A stretch of DNA of 64,000 nucleotides from Longimonas halophila. Its GTDB lineage: Bacteria; Bacteroidota; Rhodothermia; Rhodothermales; Salinibacteraceae. Shown here in pieces: positions 43,503 through 51,819 of this stretch (the first letter of the stretch is position 1; each line of letters opens with the position of its first letter). The notes beneath the pieces were generated by a model. That model was not told the DNA's origin. It made no database searches and saw nothing but the letters and a program-made list of their open reading frames with translations. The position numbers and the translations under genes are program-made. The DNA lies in NCBI RefSeq assembly GCF_002554705.1, contig NZ_PDEP01000001.1, forward strand, positions 186,001 through 250,000, written 5' to 3'.

Positions 43503-46136
43503 TCAAAGCGCCAGTTGTAGTTCAAAGAGCGGAAGGATGGGCAGTCCGCGCTGATCACTCGACGTGATGCCACGCTCGGTGGCCTCGTATGTGCGGCCCA
43601 CCACGTTACGGTAGTTGAGTGCGTTGTGCATATGGAGGCGCACCTGCCACGCTGCACCAAGCGCCTGAAACTGGTAGCCCACCGACGCATCCAGCCGCCC
43701 GTACATAGGCAAGCGATTGTTGTTGACATGCGGGCGATACAGAAACGTGGTCGGCTTGGTGTCGGTACCGTCGCCAATCTGATAGCGCGCTATGGGCGAC
43801 GAGAGCGGGTAGCCACTGCGCAACGTACCCGCCAGGGTCACCTCAAGCGCGCCGGGCTGCCATGTAACTGCGCTCCGCGTAGACCACGGAATGTCCAGAT
43901 CGGCCGGGCGGTAGCGGTTACCATTCTGCGAGGCTGCACGCACAAACGTGCGGCTCAGCGATGCACTTTGTTGGATGCGCCAGTGGGGCCGTTCCCACCG
44001 CAGTTCGACCTCGGCCCCGAAGGCACGCTCGCGAGCTGGCGTGTACTGCCCCAGCAGCGCTCCCAGTTCAATGCCCGGCCCCTGCAAGCCATCTTTGGTC
44101 TGCGTATTGTCTTCAGGAATGAGCGTATGGCGGCTCATCCGTGTGTACACGTTGCCCTGCACCAGCAGACTCCGCCATGGACGGCTGCGCGCGCCTGCTG
44201 TGGCTTGCCAGCTTTCAGCCGGACGCACAGTACGATCGGCAGGCACCCATCGGGTGGATACCAAATCGTACGCCAGGGAGAAGCGGTCACGCATCTGATG
44301 CAACGATTGCACGTGTCCGCTGACTCCTCCTTGCAGCGTCAGAAACTGCGGATGTACAATGTACTGGGCACTGATCCGCGGACGTACATGCAGGTACTGG
44401 CCACTCGAAAAGTAGCTGAGGCGCGCGCCACTCTGCACCTCCAGGCGGGGGGTGGGCATCCAGGTATGCTGCGCAAAGCCTGATAGCTTTACCGCGCGAC
44501 GGTTCGTGGATTGCGATTCTGTATCGGTGGAGGTGATCGTGCGCCGGATTTCACTATCGAGCGCGCTGGAAAACGCAAGATGCGCCACTTTGCCGCCCAG
44601 CTTCCACTGGTGCGCCATCGACGGGTACAGGCTCACGTCCCCTTTCAGTCCCACATCATTGACCGAAACGCTGTAATCCGAGGCCAGGGAGGCGGCGGTG
44701 GTGGGCTGCACAAACGAGGATTCGCGGGCCCGGTACCCCGAGTAGTAGCCGGTGGCATTCACCACGACCGACGGCGTGGGGATGCTCTGGTACTGCGCGC
44801 TTACCATTCGATTCGACCAGTTTTGGTCGACCTCAAAGAACAGATTGGTGGGGCGCAGCCACGATGAAAAGTCGATTGAGAGGTTAAACGGAAGGCGCAG
44901 GTCGACTTCGTCGCGCCCATGGTAGTAGCTTACCGACAGGCGGTTGCGGTCGTTGAACTGCGTGGTGAGCTTTGCGCTTGTATCGTAGAACACGTAGCCG
45001 GTGCGCATCGTGTCGCGGCGTCCGCCCTGCTCCACTGCATGCTCGCGCCCAATGATGCGATCGATGTACGACTGCCGCCCCGACACCATAAACGAGGTGC
45101 TCGACGACAGCGGACTCTCAATGTAGAAGCGCCCGCTCAGTGCGCTTAGCGCTGCGCGGGCCTCCGGCTCGGTACGATTCCCATCTTTGAGCTGCGCATC
45201 CACGACCGAGGAGAGGCGCCCGCCGTGCTCCACCGGAAACGAACTGCGGTAGAGCGTTGTGCGCTTCAGAGTTTCCGTCTGAAACGTAGAGATGAGGCTG
45301 AACGCATGCCACGGATGGTAGATGGGCGCATCTTCAAGCAAGTACAGATTTTGGTCGGTAGACGCCCCCCGTACGCTAAGCCCGCCACTCAAAATGCCCG
45401 ACCGCCGCACGCCCGGCGTCCATTGCAGTGCCGTAAGCAGGTCCGACTCGCCCAGCGAGGGCAATGCATCAACCTGTTCCAGGGCTACCTCTACGCGACC
45501 CGCCATCGGCTCTTGGGCGGCTACTGACGTGAGGCGGTCGTTGACGACGACCCCTTCCACATCCAGCGACTGCGGGGCCAGATCGATAGCAGCCGTGCTG
45601 TGGCCCGCCGTCAGCGTGGTGTCGGCGGTGGCGTATCCCAGATATGAGATGCGTACGCGATACGGCCCGGGCGGTAGGGAGGAGAGCACGAAGTAGCCGT
45701 TCCGATCGGTGGAGGCCCCGGCTTGCAGATCGCGCATAATGACGTTGGCCCCGGGCAGCGGCTCGCCGCTCTCCGCATCGCGGACGCGCCCCGTCAGAGC
45801 CACGCGGCGCACGGTCTGGGCGGTGGTATCGTTGGAAGCTGTGGGGGCTGCCACCAGCACATACTGGTTTCGGCGGATGCGCTCAGCCTCCAGTCCGGTG
45901 TCTTGCAGTACGCACCGGAGCGCGGCTCGTGCGTCTTCGCCTGTGTATGCACATGTAGTGCGGCGCTCCCGCACCAGGCGGTCGGCATACACCAGATCGA
46001 GCGCGGTGGTGGTACGCAGCATCTCCAGCACGTCGCGCAGCGGCTGTCCGTTTTCTACCGAGATCGACTGCGCGGTAGCGGACGATCCGGCTCCGCACAG
46101 TACAATCACACACCACACAAGAATCCAGCGCGTCAC
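43503..46136 (-). CDS. FecA-like TonB-dependent receptor with STN signalling domain
   Basis: 877 residues from a GTG start. Signal peptide (1 to about 22, GSSATAQ); secretin/TonB short N-terminal domain (about 24-82) used to signal to FecR; carboxypeptidase-regulatory-like domain (about 108-185, VRDAESGEPLPGANVIMRDL); plug (about 205-320, GLSVRGASTDQNLYLLEDAP); and a 22-strand barrel ending FELQLAL. It takes up a ligand such as an iron complex or glycan while reporting occupancy to the FecR anti-sigma factor encoded just upstream. Gene order sigma-FecR-receptor-DUF4249 is the canonical Bacteroidota arrangement. Confidence 0.93.
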   Translation of the reverse strand: MTRWILVWCVIVLCGAGSSATAQSISVENGQPLRDVLEMLRTTTALDLVYADRLVRERRTTCAYTGEDARAALRCVLQDTGLEAERIRRNQYVLVAAPTASNDTTAQTVRRVALTGRVRDAESGEPLPGANVIMRDLQAGASTDRNGYFVLSSLPPGPYRVRISYLGYATADTTLTAGHSTAAIDLAPQSLDVEGVVVNDRLTSVAAQEPMAGRVEVALEQVDALPSLGESDLLTALQWTPGVRRSGILSGGLSVRGASTDQNLYLLEDAPIYHPWHAFSLISTFQTETLKRTTLYRSSFPVEHGGRLSSVVDAQLKDGNRTEPEARAALSALSGRFYIESPLSSSTSFMVSGRQSYIDRIIGREHAVEQGGRRDTMRTGYVFYDTSAKLTTQFNDRNRLSVSYYHGRDEVDLRLPFNLSIDFSSWLRPTNLFFEVDQNWSNRMVSAQYQSIPTPSVVVNATGYYSGYRARESSFVQPTTAASLASDYSVSVNDVGLKGDVSLYPSMAHQWKLGGKVAHLAFSSALDSEIRRTITSTDTESQSTNRRAVKLSGFAQHTWMPTPRLEVQSGARLSYFSSGQYLHVRPRISAQYIVHPQFLTLQGGVSGHVQSLHQMRDRFSLAYDLVSTRWVPADRTVRPAESWQATAGARSRPWRSLLVQGNVYTRMSRHTLIPEDNTQTKDGLQGPGIELGALLGQYTPARERAFGAEVELRWERPHWRIQQSASLSRTFVRAASQNGNRYRPADLDIPWSTRSAVTWQPGALEVTLAGTLRSGYPLSSPIARYQIGDGTDTKPTTFLYRPHVNNNRLPMYGRLDASVGYQFQALGAAWQVRLHMHNALNYRNVVGRTYEATERGITSSDQRGLPILPLFELQLAL

Positions 46137-46214
46137 GGTAGAAGGGCAGCTTGGTACGACAAACGGCGGATGGAATCGTACCTATAGCATGCTTCCCTGT
46201 TCTACCGCATGGCG

Positions 46215-47408
46215 TTACGGCGTTGCCACGAGTCGGTAGGTTGTGGGAGTGGATGCAGAGCGCTCTACGCTGGCCCCCAGTGTTGCTGCCAGCGCATCGA
46301 GCACATCGTCCACGGGCTGCTCCCGCTCAAAGGTACCCGTAACCGGCTCCTGCGCAAGGTCCGAATCTACCGTGATAGAGACATCGTAGGCGGTGCTCAA
46401 CGACGCGGCGATGCGCTCCACCGGTGTTTGCTGGAACAGGAAGAGCCCCGTCCACGCCAGTGCGTCGTTCACGTTCACGTCTTGCGGAGGCGTAGGCGCC
46501 TGATCGCGAGCAACGCGCGTGGCCTGCCCCGGAGCAAGTTCGTGCCGGGCCGTGTTGGGGGCATCGGGAGCCCCAACGCGTAGTGCGCCCTCGGCCAGCG
46601 TAATGTCGGTATGATTAGGCGCGGTGTCTACGCCGAACTGCGTGCCCAGCACCTCGGCGGTCGCCGTGGGCGTTTCAACGACGAACGTGCGCTCCGCACG
46701 CGGCGTCACGTCGAAGAAGGCTTTGCCTGTTTGGATGGAAACCACGTACGGGGCATCGTCATCGGGCACCTCTTCGGGATACGTGAAGCGCGTTACGCCA
46801 CTCAGGCGCACCGACGACCCGTCGGCCAGCGTGATGGTTTCGGCTTCACCAGCGCCTACGTCGACCGTGGTGCTATCGGGTGAACTCGGCAGCAAAAACG
46901 CCACCGACACCGCCACCAAGATGAGCGCGACACCTGCTGCCAGACGTAGCGCCCACGAGTAGTCGTCGGCAGCCCGGTCTGGAGCGTCATGGCGCAGGGC
47001 CTCTTCGGTCAGGGTGTTGTTGGCAGAGGCATTGTGGGAGGCGCCCACCTCGGCATCCCACACAGCGTTGAAGTCGGCGTGCTCCTCCTGGATGCGCGCC
47101 ACCACATCACGCAGGCCAGGGTGCGCCGCCAGCGCCTCCTCCAGCGCCGGACGTGCTTCGTTTAGTGCCGCCTGCTCATCGGCATTCAGGGCATTGGTCA
47201 TGCCCGATTCGTCGAGCGCGTAGAGCACCAGCAGCTCACGGCGCGGGACATCGGCCTCCAGTTCGCGGCGGATGGCCGTACGCACCTGCATCCACTGCAC
47301 GAGCGTATCGCGCAGGTCGGGGTGCTCAGCCAGCTGCCTGCGCACGTCCGACTGCCGCTCATCGGGCAGGTCGTCGTAGAAGAGAACAGCTTCGAAAAGA
47401 CGGTCCAT
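46215..47408 (-). CDS. FecR-family anti-sigma factor
   Basis: 397 residues. A cytoplasmic sigma-binding part (1 to about 145), one membrane helix (ALRLAAGVALILVAVSVAFL, about 151-170), then the periplasmic FecR domain (TITLADGSSVRLSGVTRFTY; GKAFFDVTPRAERTFVVET; AEVLGTQFGVD) and a C-terminal DUF4974-like module (QQTPVERIAASLSTAYDVSI). It would hold the ECF sigma factor inactive until the receptor's STN domain contacts it. The N-terminal domain is longer than the usual 80 residues and is acidic. Receptor gene follows after 78 bases. Confidence 0.92.
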   Translation of the reverse strand: MDRLFEAVLFYDDLPDERQSDVRRQLAEHPDLRDTLVQWMQVRTAIRRELEADVPRRELLVLYALDESGMTNALNADEQAALNEARPALEEALAAHPGLRDVVARIQEEHADFNAVWDAEVGASHNASANNTLTEEALRHDAPDRAADDYSWALRLAAGVALILVAVSVAFLLPSSPDSTTVDVGAGEAETITLADGSSVRLSGVTRFTYPEEVPDDDAPYVVSIQTGKAFFDVTPRAERTFVVETPTATAEVLGTQFGVDTAPNHTDITLAEGALRVGAPDAPNTARHELAPGQATRVARDQAPTPPQDVNVNDALAWTGLFLFQQTPVERIAASLSTAYDVSITVDSDLAQEPVTGTFEREQPVDDVLDALAATLGASVERSASTPTTYRLVATP

Positions 47409-47637
47409 GAGTCAAGAGCGAGGGATCAGTAAAAATCTACGGGGAAGCAACGGGCAGCTTGTGTGATGTAGCGCCGGTACGTGAATAAAGCCGCCTTCAT
47501 TTGACAAAGAGTAACAGCCCTGTATCCACACGCGTATGTGGAAGCTGCACTGGTGCTCGACTGCGCGCTATGTTTTGGCTTCCCTTTGCAGGCTTGCTCA
47601 TGCGGCTTCGTTTACACAGCGGGTCAATGGCAACACA

Positions 47638-48192
47638 TCAGCCTGCGACCAGGATGAAGGCCAGCAGACTCGATAGCGCATCGCGCATCTTGTCGAACGC
47701 CCGCTTTACCTGCATTTTGATAGCGGCCTCGGTGGTATCGATCATCTGGGCAATCTCACGATAGCGGTAGCCATACTCACGCAGTTCAATAATGCGACGT
47801 GCCTTCGGCGAAAGAGCCTCCAGTGCCCGCTCCACGTCCATACCCGGCAGGCTATCGTTGGCCTCGGTGGTGCGCTGTAGCGGCTTTTCGGGGTCGAACA
47901 GGTTTTCCTTCATGTCGTAGCGCCCGCGGTAGAAGTCCTGCAGTTCGTAGAGCGCCCCCTTCATTGCAAACGACTTAAAGCTGCCCGGCTTACGCAGGTC
48001 GTCGAGCCCCTTGTGCACACGTAGCAGCGCATTCTGCACCAGGTCATCCACATCGGGCCCCCGGCCAATGCGTTTAATGAAGTATCCACGCAGGATCGGC
48101 TCCAGCGCGTTGAGCAAGGCATTGAGCGCGTGCTCATCCCCATTTTGGGCAGCACGAACCCGCTCGGGCGCAAAGTCGGCGGGGTCAGACAT
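47638..48192 (-). CDS. ECF RNA polymerase sigma factor (FecI-like)
   Basis: 184 residues from ATG 48192. Sigma region 2 (about 28-95, ILRGYFIKRIGRGPDVDDLV) and region 4 (about 122-178, ALSPKARRIIELREYGYRYR then IAQMIDTTEAAIKMQVKRA) are complete. It should direct transcription of the downstream receptor operon once released by FecR. An upstream in-frame ATG at 48234 is less likely. A 229-base gap to FecR is unusually long for this pairing and may hold a second promoter. Confidence 0.92.
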   Translation of the reverse strand: MSDPADFAPERVRAAQNGDEHALNALLNALEPILRGYFIKRIGRGPDVDDLVQNALLRVHKGLDDLRKPGSFKSFAMKGALYELQDFYRGRYDMKENLFDPEKPLQRTTEANDSLPGMDVERALEALSPKARRIIELREYGYRYREIAQMIDTTEAAIKMQVKRAFDKMRDALSSLLAFILVAG

Positions 48193-48392
48193 AGGCACAG
48201 GGGCAGTGGTCGGAAACGATGAATGGGTGAACATGGTACACTACAACATGGCATCTTAAGTGTGAACCCTACGATATTCGTTCCGCATGAATTGAACTGC
48301 GAACGCATATGGATTGCAGGGGTCACGGGCACGCTTGCCGCCGATGCTGCTAATCGCACTTGTACTTCGTCATTCAGAATACCATTGCACTC

Positions 48393-48677
48393 ATGAGCCT
48401 GTACGATTTGCACGACGCCCAGTTGGATGACATGGACGGAGAGGGCTTTGCCTACTCAGAAAAAACCGTATACGGAAAGGCCTACAAAGGCGTCTTTTTC
48501 GCTGAAAGCGCTGGCGACATCGAGGGGCTGGTCGATGGCGAGGAGGATGCCACGTTCACGGGCATCCTGTACGACCGTAGCCGCGAGCGCGAGAAGTCGT
48601 TCACGGTGGATGTTACCAATGTGATTAGTACCCCCACGGGCGAGCGCGCTGATTTTGTGGCCACTGAAAAGCCGTAA
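48393..48677 (+). CDS. Small acidic protein, unknown
   Basis: 94 residues, strongly acidic, no signal peptide or membrane helix. Text such as LYDLHDAQLDDMDGEGFAYS and IEGLVDGEEDATFTGILYD gives a beta-rich impression. It is divergent from the ECF sigma gene and alone. Codon use looks like neighbouring genes. A terminator with a T-run lies 80 bases downstream, supporting transcription. No family recognised. Confidence 0.55.
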   Translation: MSLYDLHDAQLDDMDGEGFAYSEKTVYGKAYKGVFFAESAGDIEGLVDGEEDATFTGILYDRSREREKSFTVDVTNVISTPTGERADFVATEKP

Positions 48678-48697
48678 CCTTGCGTATCACAGTGCTG

Positions 48698-48798
48698 CCA
48701 GCTGCGTAGTGCGCTTGCTACACAGCTGGCGCAGCGCTCGTGTTGTATGCTTTGCAGCGTGCGGATGAGGCCCTGAGTCTTGTTCGCACGCTTTTTTT
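48698..48798 (+). terminator. Hairpin plus intrinsic terminator
   Basis: A first hairpin (CCAGCT 48698-48703 with AGCTGG 48724-48729, extended by GTAG/CTAC) is followed by a terminator: GCGTGCG (48757-48763) pairs with CGCACGC (48785-48791) and is followed by TTTTTTT (48792-48798). It lies 20-120 bases after the small acidic protein gene. The remainder of 48799-48986 shows nothing further. Confidence 0.7.
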
Positions 48799-48986
48799 GT
48801 GGGGACAGATACGTTATGCGGTGCTCTGGTGCCCGGTCGCCTACAGCCCCCGTAAACTTCAGTCTCCATTCCACAAGTCGCTCTCCATCGTATCAATCAA
48901 CAACCTTTTTGTATAGAGCTCGCAGCGCACGTGCTATCTCGTTATCGCCTTTAATCCATTGCAGCACGTTGCGGCAACAGCCTTGC

Positions 48987-50291
48987 TCACCACGCATCTG
49001 AACGCAGGTTAAACACAAGCCCAAACTGCGGCGTGGTATTCACCAGATCATAGCTGACGGACACCGCCACCGGGTCGCGATTCCAGACGAATCCGGGTGC
49101 CACAATGGCATTGGAGACGAGGTCGCCCTCTTCTTGCTCATAGCGCAGCCCCAGCCCGAGCGCGGGCTGCACCTCGCGTCCGCCAATGTCTGTGAACCCG
49201 CGTAGCTGCGCGGCAAAGCGTTGCCCCGAATCGTCGGTGAGCACCGCTCCGTTAATGGCCGCTTCGAGCCATACCCCACCGCGCGGACGCGTCCACCCCG
49301 CCGAGAGGCCCAGCGGCGTATCGCCTGACCCAGAGAGCCCGATGCTGCCTCCGGCTACTGCCGCAATGCCGACCACCGCCGCAGCCCCCATCGCAGCCGG
49401 GCCGAGACTGGGCGCGTCATCGTCATCATCGTCATCATCGCGGCGGGGGCGGTCGTCATCAGACTCGTCGCCGTCGGCGGTGGTCGTGCTGCCGCGTCCG
49501 CCCCGTGTACTTTCGTCGGCAGGTGTCGCGGGCTCGGCACTCGGCGGACGCGCCACCGTGCGGGGCCATGTGCGTCCAAATATGTATCCGGTGCGAATCA
49601 CAAACACGGTGTTTGACCGTCGTGTACGCGGCTCGTTGGTTCGCGGCGCGCGCCGCTCCTCACGCGTCTCCCGCTCGCCCGACGCCACCGACCGGCGGTC
49701 GGGTGGGAGGGCCTGCACGCGCTCCACCTCTACGATCTCAAACGTCGGATTCTGCGCCAGTAGCGCACGCGCTGCCTCCGCATCCAGCTCCAAAAACAAC
49801 TCCTCGTGTGGTACATCGCGCCATGTCAGTTCAACCGAGTCGGGGCGCGGGCCCACGTTCATCTGGTCAAACGCAAAGAGCGCGGTGGCGCGAGTCGAGT
49901 CCTCCACGACGGCGTTGGCCACCACGTAGAGTTGCTCCAGCCGTCCCGGCCCGTCAACCTCGTTCAGCGGCTGGATGCCATCGGCTCCGGTGTGCACCCA
50001 CGCGCCCGGCGACCACGCCAGCGTAAACTGCCAGTCGGTCACTGAGTCGCGGGCCGTGTAGGCATAGTCGACCTGGATGCGGTCAAACTGCGGCAGCCAC
50101 CGGTCGTCGAGGTCATCTGCCCACGCCTCCACCTGATCGCGCTCGGGCCAGCCCACCAGATCCATGGTGCCCTGCTGCGCCGAAGTAGAGTCGGTGTGCG
50201 TTGTGTCAGGCACCTGAGCATCGGAAGCCTCCGGCGCCAGCGCAATCGTTCCAAGCAGCAACAGGCATCCAGCAAGCAAGCGCGTTGTCAT
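48987..50291 (-). CDS. Secreted protein with acidic run and barrel-like C-terminus, unknown
   Basis: 434 residues with a signal peptide (1-25, ASDAQ). The N-terminal part (about 40-200) is a soluble beta-containing domain; the middle (about 205-295) is a charged, arginine then aspartate-rich linker including a run of eight aspartates; a glycine/alanine segment (AAMGAAAVVGIAAVAGGSIG) follows; and the last 110 residues alternate like outer-membrane strands, ending FGLVFNLRSDAW. The D-run is encoded by a short CATCGT-type repeat near 49410-49440 that could vary in length. No known family. Confidence 0.55.
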   Translation of the reverse strand: MTTRLLAGCLLLLGTIALAPEASDAQVPDTTHTDSTSAQQGTMDLVGWPERDQVEAWADDLDDRWLPQFDRIQVDYAYTARDSVTDWQFTLAWSPGAWVHTGADGIQPLNEVDGPGRLEQLYVVANAVVEDSTRATALFAFDQMNVGPRPDSVELTWRDVPHEELFLELDAEAARALLAQNPTFEIVEVERVQALPPDRRSVASGERETREERRAPRTNEPRTRRSNTVFVIRTGYIFGRTWPRTVARPPSAEPATPADESTRGGRGSTTTADGDESDDDRPRRDDDDDDDDAPSLGPAAMGAAAVVGIAAVAGGSIGLSGSGDTPLGLSAGWTRPRGGVWLEAAINGAVLTDDSGQRFAAQLRGFTDIGGREVQPALGLGLRYEQEEGDLVSNAIVAPGFVWNRDPVAVSVSYDLVNTTPQFGLVFNLRSDAW

Positions 50292-50382
50292 AGCAGCATG
50301 TCGTCAGCTGTGGTGAATCGTTGAATGCTGTGCAAAGTCTTCGGCACAGGCACTCACATAGACGCGACGAACGAACCATTCG

Positions 50383-51312
50383 TTACATGGCTGCTGATGT
50401 GCTTGGCGCGGCTACGGGAAGCGCCAGTTCGTTCGTCCAGTAGACGTCTGCACCTGGCTGCGCATCGATCAGGCCGCGTTCGAACATCCAGTGCTCAAGT
50501 GCGGCGTAGTAGGCATCCGTCATGCCAAAGTCGTACGTAAAGCACGGTAGCGTAGCGGCAAACGTCTTAGGCGTGAGCGTGTCGTCGTCTTCCACGTGGG
50601 CACGACGGCGGTAGATGGACGCAGCGGCTTCGGGCTTCTGATGCAGGAAATCAACCCCGCGGCGCAGCACGCGCACAAACCGGGCAAACGCGTCATGACG
50701 CGCCTGAAGGTGCTCGGGCGTAGTAATCATAATGAGCTGGCAGAAGTCGGGGATCCCCCAGTCCTTCAATGCAAAGAACCCTGCATCCAGACCGCGATGC
50801 TGCGCCTCTACCAGTTCAAAGTTGTAGAACACCAGCGTCGCCACATCCGCTTTGTCCTCCGCAAGCGCGTCGGTGTGGTAGAAGCTGTTGTTGACCGGTG
50901 TAAAGTCGTCGGCCTCGGCGGTGCCGCCGTCGTGCTCAATCATCGTTTGCACAATAGCGGGTCCGCCTGGACCCGGCGCACCGGGGTACTGGATGCGCGC
51001 ACCCACCATATCGCGGGGACGTTCGATACCACGCCCGCGCAGATACATCACGCCGCCGTTGGTGTGCAAGAAGCGAGCAAACCCAACCACCGAAGCGCCC
51101 TCAGCCCGGTCTTCCACAAGATGCAGCGGCTCGGTGATTGCCATGTCGAGCGTACCATCGTTGATAGCGTCGACGGCGTCCATATGCGCGTCAGGCTCAA
51201 CGATGTCGAGGTCGATGTTCGCCTCGGCAAACCAGCCATGCTCTTGCGCAATGAGAAGCGGAGCATGGTCCGGATTCAAGAACCATTCGAGTCCTAAACG
51301 AAGCGTATCCAT
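50383..51312 (-). CDS. ThiY/NMT1-THI5-like pyrimidine-precursor protein
   Basis: 309 residues, periplasmic-binding-protein type II fold of the NMT1/THI5/ThiY family. The start is set at the ATG giving MDTLRLGLEWFLNPDHAPL, the family N-terminus; a longer frame into the MITE upstream is not native. ThiY binds formylaminopyrimidine for import and salvage to the HMP moiety of thiamin; yeast THI5 instead makes HMP. No signal peptide is visible, unlike normal ThiY lipoproteins. The THI5 catalytic region aligns as DMAITEPLHL: the histidine (H64) is present but the PLP-binding lysine position is T60, arguing against the THI5 reaction. Control by the TPP riboswitch upstream is expected, but a MITE lies between. 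No ThiX/ThiZ transporter genes adjoin. Confidence 0.85.
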   Translation of the reverse strand: MDTLRLGLEWFLNPDHAPLLIAQEHGWFAEANIDLDIVEPDAHMDAVDAINDGTLDMAITEPLHLVEDRAEGASVVGFARFLHTNGGVMYLRGRGIERPRDMVGARIQYPGAPGPGGPAIVQTMIEHDGGTAEADDFTPVNNSFYHTDALAEDKADVATLVFYNFELVEAQHRGLDAGFFALKDWGIPDFCQLIMITTPEHLQARHDAFARFVRVLRRGVDFLHQKPEAAASIYRRRAHVEDDDTLTPKTFAATLPCFTYDFGMTDAYYAALEHWMFERGLIDAQPGADVYWTNELALPVAAPSTSAAM

Positions 51313-51353
51313 AGCGAGTGTGGAGTGTGGGTACCAGCAAGAACAGTGATTTA

Positions 51354-51538
51354 GAACCTGTTTTGATTTTTTGCTTTGGGCTCCGAGCAGCTCCGCTGGG
51401 CTGGGGCCGAAGGTCATGCCCCTGGTGCAAATTGCCCCTAATCTCGGCCCGTAGCCCCGGCTACGAACCTCGATTGGGGTCCAATTTTCGCCTCAGCGGC
51501 CCTTGCTCTCGCCATCAAACCAAAACCCAAACAGGTTC
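51354..51538. mobile_element. 185-bp MITE with IS5/IS1031-like ends
   Basis: Termini read GAACCTGTTT (51354-51363) and its exact complement AAACAGGTTC (51529-51538); similarity continues imperfectly into T-rich inner ends. It is flanked on both sides by TTA (51351-51353 and 51539-51541), the TNA-type target duplication of the IS1031 group. The interior is non-coding with hairpins such as GTAGCC/GGCTAC. It sits between the TPP riboswitch and the thiamin gene's start codon. A related orphan end is at 1029-1054. Confidence 0.85.
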
Positions 51539-51591
51539 TTAGCTGGCAGTGCCTCCATCCAGATGCGATGCTTCCGCATCCCAAACGACCA

Positions 51592-51671
51592 TGCTTCCCT
51601 ACGCCGGCACAATCCGGTTCAGGTTCAAAGGGTATGTTCTCAGCCTCGGTCGTGAGGCACCCCCAGCTTCG
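51592..51671 (-). ncRNA. TPP riboswitch (THI element)
   Basis: On the minus strand the conserved core is complete: GGGGGTGCC (5' side), CTGAGA in the pyrimidine-sensing arm, ACCCTTTGAACCTGA, and GCGTAGGGAAGC at the 3' end. It binds thiamin pyrophosphate and normally shuts off thiamin synthesis or uptake genes. The gene downstream is the ThiY/THI5-like gene, but 280 bases away because of the MITE. Its 5' strand segment GTGCCTC can also pair with GAGGCAC at 51549-51555, a possible expression-platform switch. Confidence 0.93.
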
Positions 51672-51819
51672 CATTCAGTGTACCGCCGTCGCCGTCAAAA
51701 GTAAAACCAACTTTCTGTAATGCGTTGCTTTTCTCTGTAACGTGTGGCCTGCATGGGTGCCTCCTGTTTTGTACGTTTTCAGAACAATGCGCCTTCCTCC
51801 CAACCCACCACCGCGTGTT

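Noticed and set aside
50383..51312. True THI5 HMP synthase
   Set aside because: The PLP-binding lysine position is threonine and no cysteine-rich motif is present, so only the family fold is claimed.
51313..51417. N-terminal extension of the ThiY-like protein
   Set aside because: The extra 35 codons lie partly in the MITE, and the family N-terminus begins at the later ATG.
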